A stretch of DNA of 64,000 nucleotides, taken from NCBI RefSeq assembly GCF_018829635.1, contig NZ_JAHKKG010000015.1, positions 62,001 through 126,000 of the forward strand, read 5' to 3'. This DNA is from Paractinoplanes bogorensis (GTDB taxonomy: Bacteria > Actinomycetota > Actinomycetes > Mycobacteriales > Micromonosporaceae). A program made the position numbers and the translations under genes. The notes beneath the pieces were generated by a model. It was not told where the DNA came from, made no database searches, and saw only the letters and a list, made by a program, of their open reading frames with translations. This document shows, one piece after another, positions 1-7,698 of this stretch. Position 1 is the first letter of the stretch; the number at the start of each line of letters is the position of its first letter.

Positions 1-605
1 TCGTGCGGGATCTGCCGGGCCGGGACGCCGAGCGCGCGGAGGAATCCGTCCAGCACCGCCCCGGGTTCGGCCGGCGGCTGGCTCTCGTCCGGATGGAAAC
101 CCCGGAGATCAACAAACAAAGTCGTTTCCCGCGTACGCCGGTGCCCCGCCCGAACCGCAAGCTGCGTCTTCCCGACTCCGGCCATCCCGGTGATCACGCA
201 GACGCCGGCCGCCCGTTCGAGCGAGGCGAGCTGGGGTTCGCGGCCGACGAACGAGGACGCGTCGCTGGGTAGACCGGCCAAAACCCGTACGGTAGCCGCT
301 GCTTGTCGCTCGGCCAACGTGATCCGGATGGCCTGCCGCCAGCGGGCGAGGTAGGCCTCGTCGTCGTGGAGGGACGCCACCACCGCGATCACCAGTTCGG
401 CGTTGATCCGGCGGCGACCGTCGCGGAAACAGTCGACCACGGTGCCCCGGCCCGCCGCCGTGTTCGCGGCGTTGACCCGCCTCGTGATCGTGTCGTACGA
501 CGGATCGCCGGCCCACGACTTGAGGGCGCGCAGGGCGGCGGCCAGTTCGTCGAGGCTCCGGCAACCGGTCGGATCGGGCAAATGCGGATCACGTGGCTCG
601 TCCAT
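1..605 (-). CDS. HTH-like/NB-ARC regulator, N-terminal part (cut by window edge)
   Basis: The frame opens at an ATG (complement of 603-605) and runs off the left edge, leaving 201 residues. Residues 15-100 resemble the N-terminal module of many actinobacterial NB-ARC proteins (LDELAAALRALKSWAGDPSY, then VVDCFRDGRRRI). The NB-ARC ATPase follows, with FVGRE (119-123) and the P-loop GMAGVGKTQ (140-148). In the family, TPR repeats usually follow and would lie outside the window. The likely role is a STAND-type signalling ATPase or transcriptional regulator; target unknown. The Walker A motif makes the family call firm, but the full architecture cannot be checked here. Confidence 0.8.
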   Translation of the reverse strand, partial: MDEPRDPHLPDPTGCRSLDELAAALRALKSWAGDPSYDTITRRVNAANTAAGRGTVVDCFRDGRRRINAELVIAVVASLHDDEAYLARWRQAIRITLAERQAAATVRVLAGLPSDASSFVGREPQLASLERAAGVCVITGMAGVGKTQLAVRAGHRRTRETTLFVDLRGFHPDESQPPAEPGAVLDGFLRALGVPARQIPH

Positions 606-693
606 CAGCGCGAACGATAGCAATCGATGTTCGGGATCGTTCGGGATTTCTCAGCCCGCGGGCCGCACCTGATAGGCCGAAGAGATGCCGACG

Positions 694-1731
694 CTATTCG
701 CGCTTTTCGCCGCTTTCCACCACTGGATCCTCTAGAGCCACGTTGTCCTCGGGTGCTGGTGGCACGTCAACCTCGGGCGTGCCCACCGGCGGCACGAACG
801 CGTCCACCCATCGGGCCAGCTCACGGAACACCTCGACGCGTACCTCTTTGCCGGAAAGCATCAGGTCGTGCATCCCGCCGTCGAACCGCGCGATCGTCAC
901 CCGGGGTCCGAGGCGCGGCGCCCACCGCACGATGTGTTCGACGTCGAGCACCGAATCGGTGACGCGCAGATCCTCGTGCCAGGCGCGGCCCTTGAACGTA
1001 CGGGTGGAACACGCGACCATCACCGGGACGTCGATGCCCAGCCCGGCCCGCAACCGCTGCTGACCACGGCGGATCGCCTCGAGCCAGCCGGTCGTGACCG
1101 GGAACCCGAGCACCGGTTTCCAGGCCAGGTCATAGGTCCATTCGCCGTGGTGGTCGGTGTGCAGGCTCTGCCCGTACAGGCCGAGCGAGGCCATCGGGAC
1201 GATGCGGTACGGCGTCCGGCGGGTGGCCGCGATGGTGGCCGCCATCAGCGGGCGTTTCACCAGCCAGGGCACGTTGAAGTCGAAGAACGGGCTGTTCAGG
1301 AACAGCCCGTCGACCAGGCCCTGCCCCTGGCGCGCGTGCGCCCACAACGACGTGATCAGCCCGCCGGTGGAATGACCGGCGACCAGCAGCTGATCGTGGC
1401 CGTCCTGCTCGCGGATGATGCGCGCCGACTCGTCCAGTTCGGGGAAGTAGTCGGTCAGGCTGCGCGCGAAGTTCGGCGTCTGGTGCGGGAGCAGGCTGCG
1501 CCCGTACTTGCGCAGGTCGAGCGCGTAGAAATCCCAGCCCCGCTCGACGAAGAAGTCGGCCAGGTGGGTCTGGAAGAAGTAGTCGACGAACCCGTGGACG
1601 TACAGCACCGCCCGCCGGGAGGGCGTGGCGGCCCGCCGCCGTACCAGCGTGGCCACCACCGCGCCCTCGTCGTCACTACCCAGGTCGATGGTGTGCCGCT
1701 CATAGGGCGGTCCCAGGACGTCGATCTCCAC
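694..1731 (-). CDS. Alpha/beta hydrolase (serine aminopeptidase S33 / monoglyceride-lipase type)
   Basis: This 345-residue cytosolic hydrolase has the nucleophile elbow GHSTGG (Ser121), an oxyanion HG motif at YVHGF (residues 44-48) and a late GGMHDL carrying the probable catalytic His. The size and order match the S33/lysophospholipase branch, which cleaves carboxylic esters; the substrate cannot be read from sequence. The GTG start is supported by a TAGCCT box 6 nt upstream on the same strand and no Shine-Dalgarno, so the transcript is probably leaderless. It is monocistronic and divergent from the ssb-like gene. Confidence 0.85.
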   Translation of the reverse strand: MEIDVLGPPYERHTIDLGSDDEGAVVATLVRRRAATPSRRAVLYVHGFVDYFFQTHLADFFVERGWDFYALDLRKYGRSLLPHQTPNFARSLTDYFPELDESARIIREQDGHDQLLVAGHSTGGLITSLWAHARQGQGLVDGLFLNSPFFDFNVPWLVKRPLMAATIAATRRTPYRIVPMASLGLYGQSLHTDHHGEWTYDLAWKPVLGFPVTTGWLEAIRRGQQRLRAGLGIDVPVMVACSTRTFKGRAWHEDLRVTDSVLDVEHIVRWAPRLGPRVTIARFDGGMHDLMLSGKEVRVEVFRELARWVDAFVPPVGTPEVDVPPAPEDNVALEDPVVESGEKRE

Positions 1732-1737
1732 GTGCCC

Positions 1738-1743
1738 AGGCTA
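1738..1743 (-). promoter_or_regulatory. Putative -10 box of a leaderless promoter (hydrolase at 1731)
   Basis: TAGCCT on the minus strand, six nucleotides before the GTG start at 1731, with no ribosome-binding site between. This spacing places the transcription start at or next to the start codon. Confidence 0.45.
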
Positions 1744-1794
1744 CCGGCCGGTACGCACCGGCGCGCCCTATCAGATCCCGCGCCCGGAGCGACG

Positions 1795-1821
1795 TTTTCC
1801 ACAATCGTCCCGCTGTCCACA
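1795..1821 (+). other. Pair of DnaA-box-like 9-mers upstream of ssb-like gene
   Basis: TTTTCCACA (1795-1803) and CTGTCCACA (1813-1821) each match the actinobacterial DnaA box TTGTCCACA at 8 of 9 positions. They share orientation, start 18 bp apart, and lie in the gap between the divergent hydrolase and ssb-like genes. No replication-origin context (dnaA, dnaN) is present, so they could be regulatory or titration sites. Confidence 0.35.
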
Positions 1822-1902
1822 GCCTCCGCCCGGCGCCGGCCTGCCGCTCGCCGGAACCCGCGATGCTTCCGGCCTCACCGCAACTCCACCTGGAGGTCAC
1901 AA

Positions 1903-2529
1903 GTGTTCGACACCACCCTCGTCGTCGTGGGTAACGTGCTGGCCGCCCCCGAATGGCGGCGTCTGGAGAGCTCCGGCTCGTTCGTCGCCAACTTCCGGAT
2001 CGCGTCCACCGCGCGCCGCTTCGACCGCGAGAACAACAGCTGGATCGACGGCAACAGCCTGCGCGTCCGCGTGAGCGCATGGCGGCGCCTGGCCGAGGGC
2101 GTCATCTCGTCCATCGCCGTCGGCGACCCCGTGATCGTCTACGGCCGCCTCTTCACCCGCGACTGGAAGGACGACCAGGGCAACAACCGCATCTCGTACG
2201 AGATGGAGGCGTACTCGATCGGCCACGACCTCGCCCGCGGCCGGTCCCGCTTCGCCCGCAACACCCCGATCACCGCGATCGACGACGCCGCCGACGACCG
2301 CGTCCTCGGCGGCGAGCCGCTCCTGCCCGTCCCGGCCGAGGAGGCCCCGGTCAGCTTTGGCGACGGCGTGCCCACAGAGGACGCGCCCGACTTCGCCGAG
2401 GTGGAAGCGGCCGTCCCGACCGAGCAGTCCGACGAGGAGATCGCCCTCGAGGTCGAGCGCCTGACCGAGGAGGAATCCGCCACCCCGACCCGGCGCCGGC
2501 GCACCCGCAAGGAGCCGGTCGCAGCCTGA
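1903..2529 (+). CDS. ssb: Single-stranded DNA-binding protein (paralogue with long tail)
   Basis: This 208-residue protein has an OB-fold domain at about residues 1-115 (TLVVVGNVLAAPEWRRLES at the start, then the VSAWRRLAEGV region), as in bacterial SSB proteins that coat ssDNA in replication and repair. The start is a GTG at 1903 preceded by GGAGG at 1892-1896. The C-terminal third is Glu/Pro/Ala rich, but the protein ends in basic residues (RRRRTRKEPVAA) instead of the acidic DDDxPF tip that housekeeping SSB uses to recruit partners. This suggests an accessory paralogue, perhaps like the SsbB class linked to competence or differentiation. Confidence 0.88.
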   Translation: MFDTTLVVVGNVLAAPEWRRLESSGSFVANFRIASTARRFDRENNSWIDGNSLRVRVSAWRRLAEGVISSIAVGDPVIVYGRLFTRDWKDDQGNNRISYEMEAYSIGHDLARGRSRFARNTPITAIDDAADDRVLGGEPLLPVPAEEAPVSFGDGVPTEDAPDFAEVEAAVPTEQSDEEIALEVERLTEEESATPTRRRRTRKEPVAA

Positions 2530-2535
2530 CCGGCA

Positions 2536-2566
2536 GTGCCCGGCCGGCCTCACACCGGCCGGGCAC
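2536..2566. terminator. Bidirectional intrinsic terminator
   Basis: A perfect 12-bp stem, GTGCCCGGCCGG (2536-2547) with CCGGCCGGGCAC (2555-2566), closes a 7-nt loop. It lies seven bases after the ssb-like stop and ten before the end of the convergent HEAT-repeat gene. There is no U-tract, which is usual in high-GC actinomycetes. Confidence 0.7.
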
Positions 2567-2576
2567 CCACTCACGC

Positions 2577-3350
2577 TCAGAGGTCCGCGTGATCGACCCA
2601 CTCGATCGTCGCGAGCAGATCGCCGCGCGGAACGACGAACGCCGCCTCGATCAACGCCGCCTCCCGAGCAGCCTCGACGACATGGGGCCAGGGCAGGCCG
2701 ACGTCCAGGGTCTGGTCGAGCCTCTCGTGGTTCTGCCAGTAAAAGCTCCCATCGGCAGCCGTCCACAACTGGAAATACAGCACCGCTTGATCATGGTCAG
2801 CCAGGTCATTGACGACTTCCGTCAGGTGCGCCGCCGACCAGGCGAAATCCCAGCTGCCGGCCGGCACCAGCAGGGAGGCCGCCAAGGGCGGCAACACGTC
2901 TTGTCGAGCGCCGAGCACCGTCAAGGCCCGACGGAGGGCAACGGCTTCCGTGAAGTCGAGTTCGTCCCCGCCGGCCCGCTGGCGCCGGTATGCCGCTCGC
3001 AGAGCCGGCACCGCCTCCGGCACACCCAGCTGGGCAACAGCACCGGCCGCCCATTCGCGCACGGTCGCGGCCTCGCTGTCGAGCAGACCGATCAGGCTGG
3101 GCCCAGCGGCGAGATCGCCGAAATGCTCGAACACCTCGATCGCGGACAACTGGCCGAAGTAGTCCAGCGACCGCACAGCGACCGTCAAGGGCAGCACAAC
3201 CTCGCCGCCGATCGACATCAGCTCGCCCTTGGCATCCTCGGCGATCTCCGTCGACTCGTGGTCCAGCAGCCCGATGAGCCGCGCGATCTCGTCCGACGCG
3301 AGGTCCAGTCTGTCCCATTTGGCCAACCACCTACAGCAAGATTCAGACAT
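2577..3350 (-). CDS. HEAT-repeat domain protein
   Basis: This 257-residue protein contains degenerate alpha-helical repeats of about 30 residues. Examples are LIGLLDHESTEIAEDAKGEL, EVFEHFGDLAAGPSLIGLLD and AAVAQLGVPEAVPALRAAY-type units across residues 20-130. HEAT/PBS-lyase repeats form protein-binding solenoids; no catalytic domain is visible. The C-terminal half is alpha-helical with Trp-rich patches (AGSWDFAW, WQNHERL). It is monocistronic and shares the convergent terminator with the ssb-like gene. Similar actinomycete proteins are orphan HEAT proteins of unknown role, sometimes described as immunity-like, but nothing here confirms that. Confidence 0.7.
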   Translation of the reverse strand: MSESCCRWLAKWDRLDLASDEIARLIGLLDHESTEIAEDAKGELMSIGGEVVLPLTVAVRSLDYFGQLSAIEVFEHFGDLAAGPSLIGLLDSEAATVREWAAGAVAQLGVPEAVPALRAAYRRQRAGGDELDFTEAVALRRALTVLGARQDVLPPLAASLLVPAGSWDFAWSAAHLTEVVNDLADHDQAVLYFQLWTAADGSFYWQNHERLDQTLDVGLPWPHVVEAAREAALIEAAFVVPRGDLLATIEWVDHADL

Positions 3351-3476
3351 GTCTCACGCGACATCAACGGTGCCCGGACGATGACGCTGAGGCGGTGAGT
3401 GAGCTGCGCCTGATTAGCGAGGCCAGCACTAATCGTTTCGAAAAACCAGGCCTTTATCTCCGTCGCATTACTCGGC

Positions 3477-3482
3477 TACCAT
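3477..3482 (+). promoter_or_regulatory. Putative -10 box of a leaderless promoter
   Basis: TACCAT lies six nucleotides before the ATG at 3489 with no Shine-Dalgarno between, the spacing of leaderless actinobacterial genes. Confidence 0.45.
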
Positions 3483-3488
3483 CCGTTC

Positions 3489-4220
3489 ATGGTGGACGTG
3501 GTAGCGCTCGACACAAGCGCGAACCTGGCCGACTGGATCAGCGCAATTGGTCAAGCGGCAGGCGCTGTCGGCACTGTCGCGGCGGTGGTGGTGGCACTTT
3601 TCCTTCCCGGATGGCAACGGGCCAAAATACGACCGATAGTGACTCTCGAATTCGATCGGACGTCGGCGGACATCGCCGTTTACGACAGCTCCCCCTGGGC
3701 CAGCGTCTGGATAAGGCTGCGAGCTACCAACCGGCCGGGGCGAGAGACGGCCAGGAAAGTTCGTGTGATCGTCTCCAAGGTGGAGGCCGAAGGCGGGTCC
3801 GTGCTGCCGGACAACACACTTGCCCTGCGTGAACTCTCCTGGTCGGAGGTCAGGACGGGAGAGCTGGATCTTCCGGCTGGGATGCAGCGTCGAATTGACG
3901 TCGCTCATGTTGAGAAGAAGCGAGCGGCAAAGAGGAATCTGGTCACTCCTTGGCCAGATCTTGGCATGGGTCTGGCCAGTTGGCCCCAGCGCTATGACGG
4001 GCGCGATTATCTGGGCGAGGGGGCGTTTCGCATCCAACTGACTGTCGCCGGCGAAAATTTGGATGCCTCGGAATGGGAGATACGCATTTCCTTCAAGAAG
4101 GCCGGCCTGTCCAACCGGTCATCGCTGGCGCGAATCCGGGACGCCGTAGATGTGTCTGATCCTGTGCTTGTATCCACCGAGACTTCGCTACGTCGCCGCC
4201 GATGGCTCGCGGCCGGCTGA
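3489..4220 (+). CDS. Membrane-anchored protein of unknown function
   Basis: I do not recognise the 243-residue product. Residues 12-42 form one probable membrane segment (IGQAAGAVGTVAAVVVALFL) followed by a basic stop (PGWQRAKIRP). The rest is a predicted cytosolic beta-rich domain (VWIRLRATNRPGRETARKV, then AFRIQLTVAGENLDASEWEI). The layout resembles small actinobacterial single-pass proteins with an Ig-like or sensory domain. The gene is visibly lower in GC than its neighbours, with more A/T-ending codons, suggesting recent acquisition. A TACCAT box 6 nt before the ATG supports a leaderless start. It converges with the next gene only 8 nt away. Confidence 0.6.
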   Translation: MVDVVALDTSANLADWISAIGQAAGAVGTVAAVVVALFLPGWQRAKIRPIVTLEFDRTSADIAVYDSSPWASVWIRLRATNRPGRETARKVRVIVSKVEAEGGSVLPDNTLALRELSWSEVRTGELDLPAGMQRRIDVAHVEKKRAAKRNLVTPWPDLGMGLASWPQRYDGRDYLGEGAFRIQLTVAGENLDASEWEIRISFKKAGLSNRSSLARIRDAVDVSDPVLVSTETSLRRRRWLAAG

Positions 4221-4228
4221 CCCGACGC

Positions 4229-4771
4229 TTATCCGAGGCGGCGGATACGGCCTCCTGACCGGATCGATCCGCCGTAAAGGTGTACGCGCTTGTCGACGTC
4301 GTGGTCCGGCTCGCCCCGGACGAACCGGTCGGCCTCGACCCGGCCGTTGCTGACGTGCACCGACCAGGTCTCGTAGTACCAACTCGGATCGCAGCAGCAC
4401 GCCGCGAATCGGAGGCGGAAGTTGGCTCGATATCGGCCCACCTCACCGGGCTCGAGCGTGAACAGGCGAGCCGGCCCGCTGTCCGCCGGGTAGGCCGCCC
4501 GACCCGGTAGCCGATCCACCTTCAGAGTCGACCCTTCGCTCATGAACCACAGACCGACATCCCGACCTCGCTCGACGCCGCCGTACGACACCTCCTCGTG
4601 CCGGGCATAGCCGGTGGCTTCGTCAGCGAGCACGTCATGAACCGCGACCTCGGATCCCGGCAGCAGGGCGGGCAGGTCTACCGGGCTGTCCAGGCCGCGC
4701 CGGGCATTCGCCTGCAGCGCACCACGGGACGCCGCACTCCACCGCACGCGCACCCGCTGAATCGTGATCAC
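4229..4771 (-). CDS. Protein of unknown function
   Basis: This 180-residue hypothetical protein has no signal peptide and no family that I recognise. Notable features are a run of three cysteines before a Trp/Tyr-rich strand (AACCCDPSWYYETWSVHV, about residues 128-145) and a charged C-terminus. The apparent GTG start at 4771 has a CATGGT box about 5 nt upstream. Codon usage is typical of the chromosome, so I think it is a real gene, probably a single beta-sandwich domain. No operon partners. Confidence 0.5.
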   Translation of the reverse strand: MITIQRVRVRWSAASRGALQANARRGLDSPVDLPALLPGSEVAVHDVLADEATGYARHEEVSYGGVERGRDVGLWFMSEGSTLKVDRLPGRAAYPADSGPARLFTLEPGEVGRYRANFRLRFAACCCDPSWYYETWSVHVSNGRVEADRFVRGEPDHDVDKRVHLYGGSIRSGGRIRRLG

Positions 4772-4897
4772 GACTCACCATGACCTGCCGACGGCCCGGC
4801 CCGCCAGCCATATTGCCGAAGCGAGGCGCGTCAGCCGGAGATCAGGCTCAGCACCATGCCGATGACACATCGCGGTGGCCAGGAAGACCCGACCAGG

Positions 4898-5518
4898 TCA
4901 AACCCTGGAGGGCCGCGGGAACAAGGTGACCAGGTGAGCGGCCGCGTCGCGATCACCGGTGACCGAAGCCGGGTCCAGCGGCCACCCGCCGAAGATCACG
5001 GACCGCCAGGTCGTCGCCGTGGTGGTGATGGTGACGTCAGGATCGGGCATTTCGCCGCGGGTGATGGTCAGCTCGGGACCCGCCACCACCACCTGCAGAT
5101 GGTCGGCGTCCACATTGAGCTGTGCCCGGATCTCGGTCGAGGCACCCACGAAGGTCGTCCGCATGGCCAGTGCCAGCGCATCAACGCTCAGTTCCTCGGA
5201 GGAAGCCGTCGGCTCGCGGCTGCCCCACGCCGACAGCGCCACCAGGGCCGGCGAAAGATCCTGGCCGCGCGCCGTCAGCTCGTAGACCTGCGAGGCGACC
5301 GGCGGGCCGAGTCGGCGCCGCCGCAGCACCCCGGCCTGTTCGAGCTCGGCCAGCCGGGACGTGAGCATGCTCTGGCTGGCGCCGGGCAGGCCGCGCCGCA
5401 GGTCGGTGAACCTTTTCGGCCCGAGCAGCAACTCCCGCACGATCAGCAACGCCCACCGTTCCCCCACCACGTTGAGGGCGCGGGCCAGCCCGCAAGGGTC
5501 GTCATACGTTCGCGGCAT
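4898..5518 (-). CDS. HxlR-type transcriptional regulator with C-terminal SCP2-like domain
   Basis: This 206-residue regulator has an N-terminal HxlR winged helix (residues 1-100). Key stretches are the domain start CGLARALNVVGERWALLIVR, the recognition region FTDLRRGLPGASQSMLTSRL and the wing ELEQAGVLRRRR. The C-terminal half (about 120-200) looks like the SCP2/sterol-binding-like extension of many actinobacterial HxlR proteins (VDADHLQVVVAGPELTITRG). It is divergent from a flavin-protein/hydrolase operon with a 53-bp gap holding an inverted repeat, so it probably represses that operon and itself. Confidence 0.88.
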   Translation of the reverse strand: MPRTYDDPCGLARALNVVGERWALLIVRELLLGPKRFTDLRRGLPGASQSMLTSRLAELEQAGVLRRRRLGPPVASQVYELTARGQDLSPALVALSAWGSREPTASSEELSVDALALAMRTTFVGASTEIRAQLNVDADHLQVVVAGPELTITRGEMPDPDVTITTTATTWRSVIFGGWPLDPASVTGDRDAAAHLVTLFPRPSRV

Positions 5519-5539
5519 GGTCCCGATCCTAGGGGTTGC

Positions 5540-5565
5540 TTTATCGCACCGGCTAGTGCGAAATT
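5540..5565. promoter_or_regulatory. Candidate HxlR operator in divergent promoter
   Basis: TCGCAC (5544-5549) and GTGCGA (5556-5561) form perfect inverted arms with a 6-bp spacer, flanked by A/T-rich bases. The site is in the middle of the 53-bp gap between the hxlR-like gene and the oppositely oriented flavin-protein gene. The promoter for the rightward operon appears to overlap it. Confidence 0.5.
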
Positions 5566-5571
5566 AGAACC

Positions 5572-6039
5572 ATGACATTGCCGCAAGGATCGACCGCGCT
5601 GCTCGACCACTCGACCGCCACCGATCTGCTCGCTTCGACCGAGCTGGCCCGCCTGGCCTACAACGCCCCCGACGGCACCCCGCGTGTCCTGCCGATGCTC
5701 TTCACCTGGACCGGCGACGAGCTGGTCATGGCCACGTTCCAGGGCGCCGCCAAGATCGGAGCGCTGCGCGCGAACCCGGCCGTGGCCGTCACGATCGACC
5801 GGCCGGGGCCGCCGCCCGAGGTGCTGCTGCTGCGCGGCCGGGTGACCGTCACCGATGCCGAAGGGCTGGTTCCCGAGTACGCCGCCGCCCACCACCGCTA
5901 CTACGGACCCGAACAGGGTGCAGCCAACGTGGCCGGCCTCGACCGTCCGGGCGTTCGCATGGCCCGGATCGCCCTGCGACCGGACTGGGTCGGTGTGCTC
6001 GACTTCCAGACCCGTCTCCCCGGGGCGGGTGCACAGTGA
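5572..6039 (+). CDS. Pyridoxamine-5'-phosphate-oxidase-like FMN/F420-binding protein
   Basis: This 155-residue split-barrel protein fits the PPOX/FDR superfamily: an N-terminal LLDHSTATDLLASTELARLA helix pair, DGTPRVLPMLFTWTGDELVM strands, and AKIGALRANPAVAVTIDRPG for the cofactor-binding edge. Members bind FMN, F420 or heme and reduce or sense small molecules; the cofactor cannot be assigned here. The gene has no clear Shine-Dalgarno and is first in an operon whose second gene overlaps its stop by 4 nt. Control by the divergent HxlR-type regulator is likely. Confidence 0.8.
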   Translation: MTLPQGSTALLDHSTATDLLASTELARLAYNAPDGTPRVLPMLFTWTGDELVMATFQGAAKIGALRANPAVAVTIDRPGPPPEVLLLRGRVTVTDAEGLVPEYAAAHHRYYGPEQGAANVAGLDRPGVRMARIALRPDWVGVLDFQTRLPGAGAQ

Positions 6040-6710
6040 CCACCTACGTTCTCGTTCCCGGAGCCGGCGGACAGGCCTGGTACTGGCACCGCGTCGTACC
6101 CGAACTGGAGCGCCGCGGTCACGAGGTCATCGCCGTGGAACTGCCCACCGGTGACGAAACGGCCGGGCTTTCCGCGTACGCGGAAACGATCGTCACCGCC
6201 GCCACCGGTCGAGGTCCGGTCACGCTCGTCGCCCAGTCGATGGCCGGCTTCTCGGCCCCACTGACCGTAGGACGGTTGCCGGTCGACGAGATCGTGCTGG
6301 TCAACGCCATGGTCCCGGCCCCCGGCGAGACGGCCGGCGACTGGTGGGACAACACCGGCCAGCCGGCCGCCCGTCGCGATGCCGAGGCCGCCGCCGGACG
6401 CGATCCGAACGCCGAGTTCGACCTGCTCGAGGGCTTCTTCCACGACGTACCGGCCGAGGTGACGGCGGCGGCGATGGCGGCCGAGCCGGACCAGGCCGAC
6501 AAGCCGTTCGGCGATCCGTGGCCGCTCGACGCCTGGCCCGACGTGCCGACCCGGGCCGTCGTCAGCCGCGGTGATCGCCTGTTCCCGCCCGACTTCCAGC
6601 GCCGTGTCCTGGCCGATCGCCTGAAGATCGAACCGACCGTCATCACCGGCGGTCATCTGGTCGCGTTGAGCTACCCGCAGGAGTTGGCCGCCGCGATCTC
6701 AGACAGTTAG
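6036..6710 (+). CDS. Alpha/beta hydrolase (RsbQ/AB_hydrolase_6-like)
   Basis: This 224-residue cytosolic hydrolase has the LVPGAGGQAWYWHRVVPEL opening, a nucleophile elbow VAQSMAG (Ser68), an acid candidate in SRGDRLFP and a late GGHLVALS with the catalytic His. It resembles the small salicylate-esterase-like branch of AB_hydrolase_6. The GTG start overlaps the preceding TGA (GTGA), so the two genes are translationally coupled and probably act on the same substrate under HxlR control. It converges with the next gene by 12 nt. Confidence 0.85.
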   Translation: MTTYVLVPGAGGQAWYWHRVVPELERRGHEVIAVELPTGDETAGLSAYAETIVTAATGRGPVTLVAQSMAGFSAPLTVGRLPVDEIVLVNAMVPAPGETAGDWWDNTGQPAARRDAEAAAGRDPNAEFDLLEGFFHDVPAEVTAAAMAAEPDQADKPFGDPWPLDAWPDVPTRAVVSRGDRLFPPDFQRRVLADRLKIEPTVITGGHLVALSYPQELAAAISDS

Positions 6711-7649
6711 CACGATGCGCCCGAAGACCTCGCCGGCGTCCATTCGACGGTGCGCCTCGGCGGCGTCGGCCAGCGGCAGCACGTCATGCACCACAGCCTT
6801 CAGCTCGCCGCGGGCCGCAGATTCAAGCTGCGTTTCCCGTACGCCGTTTCGCGCACCCACAGGCACAGAGTCCAGGCTGAACGTGGCGAACGAGCGGGAC
6901 CGCTGATAGGCGCGGAAGAGTGCCATCCCAAAATCGTCGGGCGGGAAGCCCCCGACCACGCCGGCCGACACCAGGCGGCCGTTGCCGGCGAGTCGGTCCA
7001 GAAAGGACGGCAGCCCCGGCCCGCCCACGATGTCGAGCACGACGTCGAACTCGAGCGAGGCGTCGCCGCCGGAACGGTCGAGCACGGTGGTGGCGCCCAG
7101 CGACTGGAGGCGCGAACCGCGTTCGGGCGACGACGTGGTGACGGCAATCGTCCGCGGTGCGAGGGCAGCGAGCTGGACCGCCATGATGCCGATGCTGCCG
7201 GCCGCTCCCCGGATCAACAGCGACTCGCCCTCGGCCAGCCGGGCGTGGGCCAGCGCGAAGTGCGCCACCGGCCCCGAGCTGCCGAGCGTCACCGCATCGA
7301 CCGGCGATAGCCCCTCCGGCAGCGCGGTGATGTCTTCGAGCCGGGCAACCGCGTGCGTGGCATAGGCGCCGCCGACACCGGTGAACGCCCACACGCTGCG
7401 CCCGACCCAGGACGCGTCGACCCCGTCGCCCACCGCCTCGACCCGCCCGGCCACCTCGCTGCCGGGGATCAGACCCTCGCGGAAGCCGTAACTGCCCAGG
7501 GTCCCGCGGCGGATCACCGCGTCGACCCCGCCGACTCCGATCGTCTCCACCGCGATCAGCAGCTGGCCGGGCGCCGCGGACGGCCGGGGCGCGTCGATCA
7601 CCACCAGGCCGCTGGGGTCGCCGAACTTCTCGATATGCACCGCTTTCAT
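6699..7649 (-). CDS. Zinc-independent quinone-oxidoreductase-like medium-chain dehydrogenase
   Basis: This 316-residue MDR-family enzyme has an N-terminal GroES-like domain (MKAVHIEKFGDPSGLVV; GSEVAGRVEAVGDGVD) and a Rossmann domain with the NADPH site in LIRGAAGSIGIMAVQLAAL (around residue 145). No zinc-binding cysteines are seen, so it should be a QOR-type NADPH:quinone or enone reductase. The ATG at 7649 is chosen because upstream sequence runs into the divergent promoter, and MKAVxxxxFG is the classic family start. The divergent TetR gene 49 bp away is the likely regulator. Confidence 0.87.
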   Translation of the reverse strand: MKAVHIEKFGDPSGLVVIDAPRPSAAPGQLLIAVETIGVGGVDAVIRRGTLGSYGFREGLIPGSEVAGRVEAVGDGVDASWVGRSVWAFTGVGGAYATHAVARLEDITALPEGLSPVDAVTLGSSGPVAHFALAHARLAEGESLLIRGAAGSIGIMAVQLAALAPRTIAVTTSSPERGSRLQSLGATTVLDRSGGDASLEFDVVLDIVGGPGLPSFLDRLAGNGRLVSAGVVGGFPPDDFGMALFRAYQRSRSFATFSLDSVPVGARNGVRETQLESAARGELKAVVHDVLPLADAAEAHRRMDAGEVFGRIVLTV

Positions 7650-7663
7650 GGCCCGAACGTAAC

Positions 7664-7677
7664 GGACGCCCCCGTCC
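7664..7677. promoter_or_regulatory. Candidate TetR operator
   Basis: GGACG (7664-7668) and CGTCC (7673-7677) are perfect inverted arms around a 4-bp spacer in the 49-bp divergent gap between the oxidoreductase and tetR-like genes. Weak evidence, based only on symmetry and position. Confidence 0.35.
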
Positions 7678-7698
7678 ACTTGGCTAAAGTGAGACATC

